Positions 34,419 to 44,238 of a stretch of 64,000 bases of DNA are shown here, piece by piece. The stretch comes from Bradyrhizobium embrapense (GTDB lineage Bacteria > Pseudomonadota > Alphaproteobacteria > Rhizobiales > Xanthobacteraceae), in contig NZ_LFIP02000009.1 of NCBI RefSeq assembly GCF_001189235.2, positions 62,001 to 126,000 of the forward strand. The letters are read 5' to 3'. Below the pieces are notes generated by a model that was not told the origin of the DNA, searched no databases, and saw only the letters and a list, made by a program, of their open reading frames with translations. How positions within the stretch are numbered: the stretch's first letter is position 1; every line of letters starts with the position of its first letter. The position numbers and the translations under genes were made by a program.

Positions 34419-35410
34419 CCGAATTTGTCCCGCCAACTCGGCAGCGCGCCGGGATAAGGCAGGGCGGTCGCTGAATGAACGCCGCGTGCGATGGCGCGCG
34501 CCACCGTGTTGGCGGCGACCCCGCCGAGCTTGCTCAGGCCGAACAGCGGATCGACCACCTTTGCGCCGGTCGCCGCGGCAAACACCACATCGCCGTCGAG
34601 CGGGGCGTGCACCGGGTAGATCGCGCGCGCCATGCCGGTCTGCGCGATCATTGCAAGGCGCCGAGCCTGCGGTTTTGTCAGTTGCGCGTCGGTGACCACC
34701 ACCACGAGGGTGGTATTTTCAGCAGCGGTCGCATCCGCGCCGCCCTTCAGGCGCATCTTCAGCATGTCCGGCGTGAACGCGGAGGGCAGGCCGCGTCCGC
34801 CGAACTCGCCATCGACCTCGAACGGCGCCGCCCAGAACCACGGCCCGCCGCCGACCGTGGCGCTGCCGACTGCGTTGACCACCGCGAGTGCTGCGACCTT
34901 GATGCCGTCGTCGGTCACGGCCGACGCCGAGCCGAGGCCGCCCTTGAGGTTGGCGGTGGTCGCGCCCAGGCCAGCGCCGACGCTGCCGAGCTCGAAGTGG
35001 TCGGAGGCGGCATTCGCCGCGGCGTAACCGAGATCGCGATAGGGCGGAAAGCGTCCCCACGCCTTGTTGCCGCCGTTGAGCAGGTCGAAGCAGATTGCGC
35101 CCGGCACGATCGGGATCACCGCATCGCGGATGCGAAAGCCGCGGCCGCGCTCGGCAAGCCAGGCCTGCACGCCGCCGGCCGCATCTAACCCGAGCGCCGA
35201 ACCGCCCGACAGCGTGATGGCGTCGATCGCCTCGACGACATTGTGCGGCGACAGCAGCGCGTCCTCGCGGGTGCCCGGGCCGCCGCCGCGGACGTCGATC
35301 GAGGCCACCGCCGGCCGCTCGAACAGGATGGCGGTGACGCCGGAGGCGATCACGGCGTCGTCGGCGTGGCCGACGCTCACGCCGGCAATATCGGTGAGAA
35401 GGTTTTTCAC
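34415..35410 (-). CDS. P1-family peptidase (DmpA-like aminopeptidase)
   Basis: A 331-residue N-terminal-nucleophile hydrolase of peptidase family S58/P1, whose members cleave N-terminal D- or beta-amino acids. Recognised by NLLTDIAGVSVGHADD at the start, RGGGPGTREDALL, ITLSGGSALGLDAAGGVQAW, and AAENTTLVVVVTDAQL, which holds the predicted self-processing and nucleophile region. The GTG at 35410 with GGATGG upstream is preferred; the longer frame to 35722 lies antisense in the livK gene and is spurious. Convergent with the EF-hand gene. Confidence 0.87.
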   Translation of the reverse strand: MKNLLTDIAGVSVGHADDAVIASGVTAILFERPAVASIDVRGGGPGTREDALLSPHNVVEAIDAITLSGGSALGLDAAGGVQAWLAERGRGFRIRDAVIPIVPGAICFDLLNGGNKAWGRFPPYRDLGYAAANAASDHFELGSVGAGLGATTANLKGGLGSASAVTDDGIKVAALAVVNAVGSATVGGGPWFWAAPFEVDGEFGGRGLPSAFTPDMLKMRLKGGADATAAENTTLVVVVTDAQLTKPQARRLAMIAQTGMARAIYPVHAPLDGDVVFAAATGAKVVDPLFGLSKLGGVAANTVARAIARGVHSATALPYPGALPSWRDKFG

Positions 35411-35468
35411 GGTGCGTCCATCCGCCTGCTGTCCGATCGATCCGATATAGCAGCCACGGCGGATAAGC

Positions 35469-35496
35469 AAAACGCCCCGGCGGACCGGGGCGTTTT
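35469..35496 (-). terminator. rho-independent terminator of the liv operon
   Basis: AAAACGCCCCGG and CCGGGGCGTTTT form a perfect 12-pair stem with a CGGA loop, followed by TTTT on the minus strand. It lies about 30 bp after the livK stop codon and just ahead of the peptidase start. Confidence 0.9.
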
Positions 35497-35526
35497 CGTA
35501 TCTCTGTCGGATCAGACGCGAAGGGC

Positions 35527-36645
35527 TCAGGAGCCCTTCGGATTGATCTCGGTGTAGTTGCCCTTGGCGTCCCACTTGTAGACGACATAGTCGATCGCCT
35601 TGATGTCGCCCTTGGCGTCGAAAGCCATCTTGCCGAGCACGGTGTCCCACTCGCCGGCCTTGATGGTGTCCATCACCTTCTTGGCGTCGGTCGAGCCGGC
35701 CTTGGCGACGGCCTGGGTCCACACCTGCATCGCGGCGTAGGTGTAGAGCGTGTAGCCTTCGGGGTCGATGTTCTTGCTCTTGAACTTCTCGACGATCGCC
35801 TTCGCGGTCGGCTTGTTGCGCGGGTCGGGGCCGAAGGTGAACAGCGTGCCTTCGGCGGCGGGGCCGGTGATCGAGGCGAACTCCTTGTCGTTCATGGCGT
35901 CGCCCGCCATCAGCACGGTCTGCAGGCCCTGGTCGCGCATCTGGCGAAGGATCAGGCCGGCTTCCTGATGGTAGCCGCCGACATAAACCAGATCGATATT
36001 GTCACGCTTCAGGCGCGAGACGATCGAGTTGAAGTCCTTGTCGCCCTTGTTGTAGGACTCGAACATCTTCTCCTGGAAGCCGGCCTTGTTCAGCGCCTTC
36101 TTGGTCTCGTCGGCGAGGCCTTTGCCGTAAGTGGTCTTGTCGTTCAGGATCGCGACGTTCTTGCCCTTGTAGTTCTTCACGATGTAGTCGGCGGCGACCA
36201 GGCCCTGCTGGTCGTCACGGCCGCAGACGCGCGCCACGTTCCAGAGCTTGCGCTCGGTGAACAGCGGGTTGGTCGAGGCCGGGGTGATCTGCAGCACGTT
36301 GGCGTCGGCATAGGCCTCGGAGGCCGGGATCGACGACGACGAGCAGAAATGGCCGGCCACGAACGGGATCTTCGAGGAGCCGATCTTTTCCGCGATCGAG
36401 CGCGCCTGCTTCGGATCGCAGGCATCGTCGTCGGATTCCAGCGCGAGCTTCTTGCCGAGCACGCCGCCGGCGGCGTTGATGTCGGCGACGGCCTGCTCGG
36501 CGCCGTTCTTCATCTGCCGGCCGAAAGCGGATTCGGAGCCCGTCATCGGGCCCGCGACGGCGACGGTGATGTCTTGCGCGAACGCGCTCGCCGATAACGC
36601 GAACGAAGCGCCCAATGCCAGGCCGATCAGCTTCAGTGATTTCAT
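35527..36645 (-). CDS. livK: branched-chain amino acid ABC transporter substrate-binding protein
   Basis: A 372-residue periplasmic binding protein (Leu/Ile/Val-type, family Peripla_BP_6) with a signal peptide (MKSLKLIGLALGASFALSAS, cleavage near AFAQ). Mature start DITVAVAGPMTGSESAFGRQ and later VAGHFCSSSSIPASEAYADA and RDQGLQTVLMAGDAMNDKEF are typical of LivK/LivJ. It is the last gene of the minus-strand liv operon, 124 bp after livF, and ends at a clear terminator. Confidence 0.92.
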   Translation of the reverse strand: MKSLKLIGLALGASFALSASAFAQDITVAVAGPMTGSESAFGRQMKNGAEQAVADINAAGGVLGKKLALESDDDACDPKQARSIAEKIGSSKIPFVAGHFCSSSSIPASEAYADANVLQITPASTNPLFTERKLWNVARVCGRDDQQGLVAADYIVKNYKGKNVAILNDKTTYGKGLADETKKALNKAGFQEKMFESYNKGDKDFNSIVSRLKRDNIDLVYVGGYHQEAGLILRQMRDQGLQTVLMAGDAMNDKEFASITGPAAEGTLFTFGPDPRNKPTAKAIVEKFKSKNIDPEGYTLYTYAAMQVWTQAVAKAGSTDAKKVMDTIKAGEWDTVLGKMAFDAKGDIKAIDYVVYKWDAKGNYTEINPKGS

Positions 36646-36769
36646 GAGACGTCCCTCGTGGTCGTTGCCTCTTGTGGAAGGGCTCGGCACGCCGGGCCCC
36701 AAAACCGCGGGCATTCTCGGCTGATTTCGCAGCGAAGTCACCGGCAATTTTCAGGCAAATCGACGCCGC

Positions 36770-37504
36770 TTACCCGTGCCGGCCGCCTTCAAGATAGGCG
36801 GCGCGGATTTCCGGGCGCTGCAGCAATTCGCTGCCGGTTCCGGTCAGCGTGATCAGGCCGTTGACCATGACATAGCCGCGATGGGCGAGCTTCAGCGCGT
36901 GGTTGGCGTTCTGCTCGACGATCAGCACGGTGAGACCGTCCTGCCGGTTCAGCGTGCGGATGGCGTCGAAGATCTGCCGTGCGATCAATGGCGCCAGCCC
37001 GAGCGACGGCTCGTCCAGCATCAAGAGGCGCGGCCGGCTCATCAGCGCACGGCCGATCGCCAGCATCTGCTGCTCGCCGCCGGACAGCGTGCCGCCACGC
37101 TGCGCGATGCGTTCCTTCAGCCGCGGAAACAGCGCGAACACGCGCTCCAGCCCGGCCTCGCGCTCGGCGTCGCTGCATTCGGTGGCATCGGCGCCCATCT
37201 GCAGGTTCTCCGCGACGCTCATGCGCGGAAAGATCCGCCGGCCCTCGGGCGATTGCGCGATGCGCAGCCGCGCGATCTCGTGGGTCGGCACGCCGGTGAT
37301 GTCGTGGCCGTCATATTCGATGGAGCCGGCGCGGGCGCGCGGCCGCCCGAAGATCGTCATCATCAGCGTCGACTTGCCGGCGCCATTGGCGCCGATCAGC
37401 GCGACGATCTCCCCTCGGTTGATCTCGATGTCGACGCCCTTCAGTGCCTCGATCTTGCCATACGCCGCTCGCACGCCGCGCACCGCGAGCAGGGGTGTGG
37501 TCAT
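36770..37504 (-). CDS. livF: branched-chain amino acid ABC transporter ATP-binding protein LivF
   Basis: A 244-residue ABC ATPase. Walker A IGANGAGKSTLMMTI, Q-loop region ARLRIAQSPEGRRIFPRM (LivF type), signature GGTLSGGEQQMLAIGRALM, Walker B LLMLDEPSLGLAPLIARQI and the H-loop all intact. The start overlaps the stop of the inserted DUF559 gene by 4 bases (37501-37504). Energises uptake with LivG. Confidence 0.95.
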   Translation of the reverse strand: MTTPLLAVRGVRAAYGKIEALKGVDIEINRGEIVALIGANGAGKSTLMMTIFGRPRARAGSIEYDGHDITGVPTHEIARLRIAQSPEGRRIFPRMSVAENLQMGADATECSDAEREAGLERVFALFPRLKERIAQRGGTLSGGEQQMLAIGRALMSRPRLLMLDEPSLGLAPLIARQIFDAIRTLNRQDGLTVLIVEQNANHALKLAHRGYVMVNGLITLTGTGSELLQRPEIRAAYLEGGRHG

Positions 37505-38021
37505 CGCTCGCTCCCGTCTTCGCCAAGCGCGCGATTGTCCGTTCTCCCTCCCCCTGAAAGGGGGAGGGTTGGGGTGGGGGTTGCCTCCGCTTGCGCCAAT
37601 CTCTCCATGTGCATGACCAGATCGCTGAGCACGCCCTCCAAATTCGAAAGCACGTCGTTATTCCAGTAACGGACGACTGTCACACCTTTCTCAGCGAGCC
37701 ATTGCGTTCTGCGATCGTCTGCCTGCTTGCGCAACTCGGCATGCTGCCCGCCATCCACCTCTACGGCGAGATGAAGGCGGGAGCAGTAGAAGTCGACGGT
37801 GTATGGACCGATCGGATGCTGCTTGCGGAAAGAAAAACCATTGAGTTGATCGCGACGCAACGCGCGCCAGAGACAGGCTTCGGCATCGGTCATGTTGACG
37901 CGGAGAGATCGCGCACGGGCCGTCATATCTTTCGTGCGGGAAAAGCGTGACCCCCACCCGCCCGCTTCGCGGTCGACCTCCCCCTTGCAGGGGGAGGTGG
38001 GGGATTTGGCGGCTGCGCTCA

Positions 38022-38022
<1 letters not shown>
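37501..38022 (-). CDS. DUF559 endonuclease-like protein inserted between livG and livF
   Basis: A 173-residue protein. From about residue 33 it matches DUF559 (a Vsr/restriction-endonuclease-like fold): ARSLRVNMTDAEACLWRALR, then FSFRKQHPIGPYTVDFYCSR, AVEVDGGQHAELRKQADDRR and WLAEKGVTVVRYWNNDVL, with the conserved D/E-x-K-like acidic residues. The termini (SPTSPCKGEVDREAGGWGS and EATPTPTLPLSGGGRTDNR) are encoded by palindromic repeat sequence. ATG 38022 overlaps the livG stop, and its own stop overlaps the livF start, so all three stay coupled. Likely a mobile passenger rather than part of the transporter. Confidence 0.82.
37546..37568. repeat. palindromic repeat, type C, at the 3' border of the DUF559 gene
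   Basis: CCCTCCCCCT and AGGGGGAGGG flank a GAA loop. It is translated as part of the DUF559 C-terminus. The same core recurs at 37976-37998. Confidence 0.85.
37976..37998. repeat. palindromic repeat, type C, at the 5' border of the DUF559 gene
   Basis: ACCTCCCCCT and AGGGGGAGGT flank a TGC loop; the inner CCTCCCCCT/AGGGGGAGG arms are identical to the copy at 37546-37568. Translated into the DUF559 N-terminus (SPCKGEV region). Confidence 0.85.
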
Positions 38023-38851
<829 letters not shown>

Positions 38852-38855
<4 letters not shown>

Positions 38856-40177
38856 CCGTGGCCCTCCTTGACGAGGTCGGAGGAGATCGCCTGGTTGCGC
38901 TCCAGGAACACGGTCGGCGCGCGATGGCCGACCAGTCCGCGCGGCCGCCAGATCATCAGCAACACCATTGCCATGCCGAACACCAGCATGCGGTACTGAT
39001 CGAGGCCGCGGAACAGCTCGAAGCCGCCGATCATGCAGAGCGCGGCCAGCGCGACGCCCAGTTGCGAGCCCATGCCGCCAAGCACCACGATCGCAAGCAC
39101 CAGCGCCGATTCCTGGAAGGTGAAGGATTCCGGGCTGATGAAGCCCTGCCTTGTCGCGAAGAACGCGCCGGCGAAGCCGCCGAACATCGCGCCGGTCGCG
39201 AACGCCGTCAGCTTGGTGGTCGTGGTGTTGATGCCGAGCGCGCGGCAGGCGACCTCGTCCTCGCGCAGCGCCTCCCAGGCGCGGCCGATCGGCAGCCGTC
39301 GCAGCCGGATCGTCACCCAGTTGGTGAGCAGCGCCATCGCCAGGATCAGATAGAACAGGAAGACGAGGCGGTGGGTCGGCGAGAACTCGATGCCGAGCTT
39401 GGCGGCGAGCCCGTCGTCACCCGGCGTCAGTGGAATGCCGAACATGGTCGGTCGCGGAATCCCCGAGACGCCGTTGGGGCCGCCGGTCAGGCTCTGCCAG
39501 TTGATGATGACGAGGCGGATGATCTCGCCGAAGGCGAGCGTCACGATCGCCAGATAATCGCCGCGCAGCCGCAGCACCGGGAAGCCGAGCAGCACGCCCC
39601 AGAACGCCGCCAGGATGCCGGCGAGAGGCAGGCAGACCCAGAACGACAATCCGAAATTGGTCGCGAGCAGCGCGTAGGAATAGGCGCCGACCGCATAGAA
39701 CGCGACATAGCCGAGGTCGAGCAGGCCGGCGAGGCCGACCACGACGTTGAGGCCCCAGCCCAGCATCACATAGGTCAGGACCAGGATCGACAGGTCGAGA
39801 ATGTAGCGCTGGTTGTAGAAGATGACCGGCACGAGGAAGGTGAACACCAGCAGCGCCGGCGCCAGCCAGCGACCGGCGAACGAGAACGCCGATTGCACCG
39901 GCTTCGGCACGATGCTGTCCTTGTCGACCGGTCCCCACCACTGCCGCAGCAGCTCGACGATGATGCTGCCGCCGAACACGGTGCCGACGAGAGCGGCGAG
40001 ATCGCCGAACCGGGTCCAGTAGATCAGGCCGCCTTGCGGGCCGGCCTCGGTGCGAATGCCGATCATCAGCGAGAACAGCACCAGCGCGACCAACGCGCTG
40101 ATCAGGGCTTTCTTGAGAATGAAGGCGCTGCCCGAGGGCTGCGCGGCGGGCGATGGGCGGGCTGAGGTCGCGCTCAC
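38852..40177 (-). CDS. livM: branched-chain amino acid ABC transporter permease LivM
   Basis: An inner membrane permease of about 441 residues with around ten hydrophobic segments. The core DLGYVAFYAVGAYSYALLAT, LRGDYLAIVTLAFGEIIRLV and VLGGMGSQLGVALAA is typical of LivM, and its N-terminal extension of about 140 residues with extra helices marks the longer LivM subtype. The GTG at 40177 is preferred; an in-frame TTG at 40216 would overlap livH. Pairs with LivH. Confidence 0.92.
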
Positions 40178-40187
40178 GAAGTGCCTG

Positions 40188-41105
40188 TCAGACTTTTTCG
40201 ACTTCGGGACGGCCAAGCAGGCCGGTCGGCATGAAGATCAGCACCACGATCAGGATCGAGAACGCGGCGACGTCCTTGTACTCCACCGAGAAATAGGCCG
40301 ACCAGAACGTCTCAATCAGACCGATCGCAAGCCCGCCGAGCATCGCGCCGGGCAGCGAGCCGATGCCGCCGAGCACGGCGGCGGTGAACGCCTTGATGCC
40401 GGCGACGAAGCCCATGAAGAAATCGACCAGGCCGTAATACAGCAGATACATCATGCCGGCGACGGCGGCGAGCGCGGCACCGATCACGAAGGTCATCGAG
40501 ATGGTGCGGTCGACGTCGACGCCAAGCAGTGCGGCCATGGTCTGGTCCTGCTCGCAGGCGCGCATGTCGCGCCCGAGCCGGGTGCGCGACACCAGCCAGG
40601 TGAACAGCGCCAGCACCACGATGGTGGCGAGCACGACCATGATCTGGATGTTGGAGAGCTGCACGGCGAAGCCTTGCGAGCCCTCGTGCAGCGTGTAGCC
40701 GCCGGTGATGATCGGCGGCACCGGCTTGACCCGCGCGCCCTGCGACACCTGCGAGAAGTTGGTCAGCACGAACGACATGCCGATCGCCGACAGCATCGGC
40801 GCGAGGCGGAACGAATGCCGCAACGGCCGGTAGGCGATGCGCTCGATGGTCCAGCCATAGAGCGCGGTGATTGCCATCGAGACCAGCAGCACGATCAGCA
40901 GGATCAGGGGGATCGCGGTGAGGCCGAGCGACACCAGCACCAGGAACGAGATCAGCGCGATGAAGCCGCCGATCATGAAGATGTCGCCGTGGGCGAAGTT
41001 GATCATGCCGACGATGCCGTAGACCATCGTATAGCCGATGGCGATCAGGCCGTAGATCGAACCGAGTACGAGGCCGTTGATCAGTTGCTGGGCGAAATAA
41101 TCCAT
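40188..41105 (-). CDS. livH: branched-chain amino acid ABC transporter permease LivH
   Basis: A 305-residue inner membrane permease. FAQQLINGLVLGSIYGLIAI at the N-terminus, YTMVYGIVGMINFAHGDIFM and KAFTAAVLGGIGSLPGAMLG are hallmark LivH segments. It is the first gene of the liv operon on the minus strand, ATG 41105. The operon order is livH, livM, livG, DUF559 insert, livF, livK. Confidence 0.95.
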   Translation of the reverse strand: MDYFAQQLINGLVLGSIYGLIAIGYTMVYGIVGMINFAHGDIFMIGGFIALISFLVLVSLGLTAIPLILLIVLLVSMAITALYGWTIERIAYRPLRHSFRLAPMLSAIGMSFVLTNFSQVSQGARVKPVPPIITGGYTLHEGSQGFAVQLSNIQIMVVLATIVVLALFTWLVSRTRLGRDMRACEQDQTMAALLGVDVDRTISMTFVIGAALAAVAGMMYLLYYGLVDFFMGFVAGIKAFTAAVLGGIGSLPGAMLGGLAIGLIETFWSAYFSVEYKDVAAFSILIVVLIFMPTGLLGRPEVEKV

Positions 41106-41458
41106 GCGCTGCCGTAACTCGAGGGGTGACGCGCCGAGGGCCCCCGGCAGCCTGATCCGTCGCGTCGTGGTATTTTCTAACAGCGGAACCCCGGCGGCGG
41201 CAACAGCGTGGCAGCTGCAGACAAGGGCTTGTACATAACTACTTTGGCGGGTGCGGTTCCGATGTCACAGGGGCGACACCTCGTTGCCTTGCAATGATCA
41301 CGCCGGAACCCGTGTTCCCCGCGCAATCGGTGGAATTTCAGCCCGGCGGGGCCGGAAGCCAGATCCGGAGGTGCCGGTTCAGTGCAAATGAGCAGATGCA
41401 ACAAAAGGGGGTCTCGCCGAACGGCGAGGCCGTTAGCTCATTTGTTGCTGCTTTCTGT
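41106..41458. other. 353-base intergenic region upstream of livH
   Basis: Lies between the glycosyltransferase-like gene and livH, both minus strand, and so holds the liv promoter. I do not see a clear -35/-10 pair or an Lrp-like symmetrical site, nor any credible ORF. The AT-richer piece near 41225-41245 (TTGTACATAACTA on plus) is the likeliest regulatory region. Confidence 0.45.
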
Positions 41459-42217
41459 TCAGGCCAACTGATCGGCGAAGCGGCCGCGGAAGGCGTATGA
41501 ACCGAAATGCGTGAGCTCGCTGCGCAGGTCGAGCCAGATTTCGCCGCCGAGATCGAGCCAGCGCCGGCAGAAGGCGTAATCCTCCGACAGATACTCGCCG
41601 GTCGTCTTGTCGATCATGCATTCGAACAGCGAGACGCGGTCGAGGTCGGCGCGAACCAGGTTGCCGGTGTTCAGGTCGTTGCTCTTGTGGTTCGCCCGAT
41701 ATTTCAGTTCGGGATGGGCGTCGCACAGCCTGACGAGGGCGGATCGTTTCATCATCAGGAAGCCGGTGCCGGCATATCGGACCTTGGCGAAGCCGTCGCC
41801 GCGCGCCGTAAGCTGGTCGCCCTCCCATGTGACGACATAGTCCAGCGAGGATGACGCGAGGTTCTTGCGCTTGGCATCCGCAGCCCGCTGCACCTTTGCC
41901 CAATCGATGTGCTTGAGCGGGTAGGCCGCGGCCGAAACCTCGGCGTCGCAATCCAGCAGCCGGAAGACAGACTCGGGTTCGAACCCGATATCGGCATCGA
42001 TGAACAGGAGATGGCTCGCGCCGGATACAAGGAACTGGTGGGCTAGCTCGTTGCGGGCGCGGACGATCAGCGATTCGTTTCCGATCAGATGGAACTGGAT
42101 GTCGATGCCGCGGGCAGTGGCTGCGGCCTGAAGCTTCAGGGCGGACAGCACATAGGCCATCTTGAGGTCGCCGCCGAAGCAGGGCGTCGCGACAAAAATA
42201 CGGGTTCTTTCGGTCAT
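41459..42217 (-). CDS. glycosyltransferase-like (GT-A fold) protein
   Basis: A 252-residue cytosolic protein. IFVATPCFGGDLKMAYVLSA resembles the first strand-loop of GT-A enzymes, and HLLFIDADIGFEPESVFRLL carries a DxD-type metal motif. The C-terminal half (RANHKSNDLNTGNLVRADLD, EYLSEDYAFCRRWLDLGGEI) resembles other bacterial glycosyltransferase-like hypotheticals. Donor and acceptor are unknown. Start 42217 has a GGGGG site; a longer frame to 42304 is not supported. Monocistronic. Confidence 0.7.
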   Translation of the reverse strand: MTERTRIFVATPCFGGDLKMAYVLSALKLQAAATARGIDIQFHLIGNESLIVRARNELAHQFLVSGASHLLFIDADIGFEPESVFRLLDCDAEVSAAAYPLKHIDWAKVQRAADAKRKNLASSSLDYVVTWEGDQLTARGDGFAKVRYAGTGFLMMKRSALVRLCDAHPELKYRANHKSNDLNTGNLVRADLDRVSLFECMIDKTTGEYLSEDYAFCRRWLDLGGEIWLDLRSELTHFGSYAFRGRFADQLA

Positions 42218-42395
42218 TTTACCCCCTTTATCCCGGCCGGCGCGGGTGCCGGCCCGGCCGATCGCATCGATCCGGAACCATCGCACCGCGCTTAACCTTA
42301 ACAAAGGGTTTAAATTGCCGCCGGCAATTGATCGGCGTTACCTCGCGGGCTGAACCGTCGCTGCCCAAATGGCGCCGGAAGCACGGGAAGCGGCA

Positions 42396-42938
42396 ATGTC
42401 GAACAACTGGCGGATCAGCTCCTTCAACGGCGCGCTGCTTGCGGCCTATTTCATTCCGGTCTGGACCATCATCGCCTTCAGCATCATGGTGTCGCCGATC
42501 CACGGCCTCTATGAGCGGCCGAGCGTGTCGATCGCGCTCTATGCCAATGACTATCTGCACCTCGGCAAGATGGCGACGGTGCGGCTGGCATGGCTCTTGG
42601 CGCTGGCGCGGATCACGGTGGTGGCGTTCTTCGCGGTGTTCCTTGCGTTGGCCGCGTTCTCGCCGCTCCGCAAGACCAGCAGCGGCGGCGACGAGGCGCT
42701 GGCGGTGGCGCTGTGCCTCGGCAGCGTGCTGAGCTTCGCCAGCATGATGATGGCCTCCAAGGTCGGCGAGATCGAGGCATTGCGGATGCATGCCGCCGAG
42801 CTTCTGATGCTGCTCGGCACCGCGATCGTAATGCTGTTCGAGACCGCGCCGAAGCGAGCCGCCGCGTTGCCAGCTGCCAAGGCGCCTGCCGCTGAGGCGG
42901 GGGCGCCGGCAGGCGAGCTATCCCTTCAGCAGCCCTAG
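42396..42938 (+). CDS. hypothetical membrane protein with four predicted helices
   Basis: A 180-residue protein. Hydrophobic stretches occur at about residues 9-32 (FNGALLAAYFIPVWTIIAFS), 60-85 (RLAWLLALARITVVAFFAVF), 100-120 and 132-150, followed by an Ala/Pro-rich tail. The layout suggests an inner membrane protein; no family recognised. The start at ATG 42396 has a GGAAG site. Its last 21 bases overlap, in antisense, the end of pcaC. Confidence 0.65.
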   Translation: MSNNWRISSFNGALLAAYFIPVWTIIAFSIMVSPIHGLYERPSVSIALYANDYLHLGKMATVRLAWLLALARITVVAFFAVFLALAAFSPLRKTSSGGDEALAVALCLGSVLSFASMMMASKVGEIEALRMHAAELLMLLGTAIVMLFETAPKRAAALPAAKAPAAEAGAPAGELSLQQP

Positions 42939-43310
42939 TTCGGCAATGATCGCGCCGGCTTCCTTGACGGCGTGGTTGGCCGCAGGCACGCCGCAATAGA
43001 TCGCCTGCTGCAGCAGGATCTCCTTGATGTCTCCGGGCGTGAAGCCGCCTTCGCTGAGCGCGGCGCGCACATGCAGGCGAAACTCGTCCCACTGGCCGAG
43101 CGCGACCATCGTGCCGATCACCAGCACGCGGCGGGTGCGGTGATCGAAATGCGGCCGGGTCCAGATGTCGCCCCACGCGTAGCGCGTGATCAGGTCCTGG
43201 AAGTCGGTGTTGAACGCGTTGCGGTTTGTGATCGACCTGTCGACCCATTCGTTGCCGAGCACCTTGCGGCGCTGCGTCATGCCGTCGTCGCGGCGCTGAT
43301 TGTCGTCCAT
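42918..43310 (-). CDS. pcaC: 4-carboxymuconolactone decarboxylase
   Basis: Decarboxylates 4-carboxymuconolactone to 3-oxoadipate enol-lactone in protocatechuate degradation. A 130-residue all-helical protein with RRKVLGNEWVDRSI, FQDLITRYAWGDIWTRPHFD (PcaC-type), and GDIKEILLQQAIYCGVPAAN holding the AhpD-like active-site cysteine region. ATG 43310 with a GAGGAG site. Downstream of pcaB and pcaD in a minus-strand operon interrupted by a type B repeat. Confidence 0.92.
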   Translation of the reverse strand: MDDNQRRDDGMTQRRKVLGNEWVDRSITNRNAFNTDFQDLITRYAWGDIWTRPHFDHRTRRVLVIGTMVALGQWDEFRLHVRAALSEGGFTPGDIKEILLQQAIYCGVPAANHAVKEAGAIIAELGLLKG

Positions 43311-43330
43311 GAATGTCTCCTCACGAAATC

Positions 43331-43418
43331 GTAGCCCGGATGGAGCGCAGCGCAATCCGGGGTTCAGCATTCACAGCAAGGACCGGTCCCGGATTTCGCT
43401 TCGCTCCATCCGGGCTAC
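43331..43418. repeat. palindromic intergenic repeat, type B, second copy
   Basis: GTAGCCCGGATGGAGCGC at 43331 and the complementary GGAGCG...CCGGGCTAC arm ending at 43418. It matches the copy at 11622-11711 in the outer arms but differs in the loop. It lies between pcaD and pcaC and could reduce pcaC transcription or stability. Confidence 0.85.
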
Positions 43419-43431
43419 GCAGGTCTTGCGG

Positions 43432-44214
43432 TCAACGTTGCGTCAGGAAGCCGACCACGGCTTCCGTGAACGCGTGCGACTGCTCGACATTGGAGATGTG
43501 CGCGGCGTCGAGCAGCGTCATGCTGGCGCCGGGAATGCCGCTGCGGATCATCTCACCGGCCGACACCGGCGTCGCCATGTCCTGCTTGCCTGCGATCACG
43601 AGCGTCGGGCTCTTGATCCTGGGCAGGAGCGCGCGCTGGTCGAGCGTCGAGAGCGCTTCGCAGCAGGCGAGATAGCCTTCTACCGGAGAGGCCAGCAGCA
43701 TCGCCTTCATGCGCGCGGTGGTCTCCGGCTCGCGCTCGCGGAAGTCGGCGGTCAGCCAGCCCGCGATCACGGTGTCGGCGACGGCTGCGATGCCGCCTTG
43801 CTTCACCGCCCTGATGCGGTTCAGCCAGTTGGTCGGATCGGGGTAATAGCAGGCGGTGTTGGCGAGGATGATCTTGCCGAATCTGTCAGGCGCGTTGGCC
43901 CCTAACCACTGCCCGACCATGCCGCCCATCGACAGGCCGCACCAGTGCACCTTCTCGATGTTGAGGTCGTTGAGGATCGCCAGCACGTCGCGGCCGAACC
44001 GCTCCATCGAGTAGGGCCCCGCCGGCACGCCGGATTTGCCGTGGCCTCTGCGATCGTAGCGGACGACGCGGAACATCTGCGTCAGCGCCCGCATCTGCGG
44101 CTCCCACATCTGCAAGGTGCAGCCGAGCGAGTTCGACAGCATCAAGGTCGGCCCGCCATCGCGGCCATCCACCTGGACGTTCAGCAGGCATCCGTCGGCA
44201 TTGATCATCGGCAT
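43432..44214 (-). CDS. pcaD: 3-oxoadipate enol-lactonase
   Basis: Alpha/beta hydrolase of 260 residues that opens the enol-lactone to 3-oxoadipate. LMLSNSLGCTLQMWEPQM is the PcaD-type N-terminus, the nucleophile serine is in HWCGLSMGGMVGQWLG and the catalytic histidine in LLDAAHISNVEQ. It lies 24 bp after pcaB on the same strand. Confidence 0.93.
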   Translation of the reverse strand: MPMINADGCLLNVQVDGRDGGPTLMLSNSLGCTLQMWEPQMRALTQMFRVVRYDRRGHGKSGVPAGPYSMERFGRDVLAILNDLNIEKVHWCGLSMGGMVGQWLGANAPDRFGKIILANTACYYPDPTNWLNRIRAVKQGGIAAVADTVIAGWLTADFREREPETTARMKAMLLASPVEGYLACCEALSTLDQRALLPRIKSPTLVIAGKQDMATPVSAGEMIRSGIPGASMTLLDAAHISNVEQSHAFTEAVVGFLTQR

Positions 44215-44238
44215 CGGCTCGTCCCTCTCGTTATCCCG

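Noticed and set aside
35408..35722. Upstream extension of the peptidase frame
   Set aside because: Overlaps livK in antisense and passes the terminator; the family N-terminus begins at the GTG 35410.
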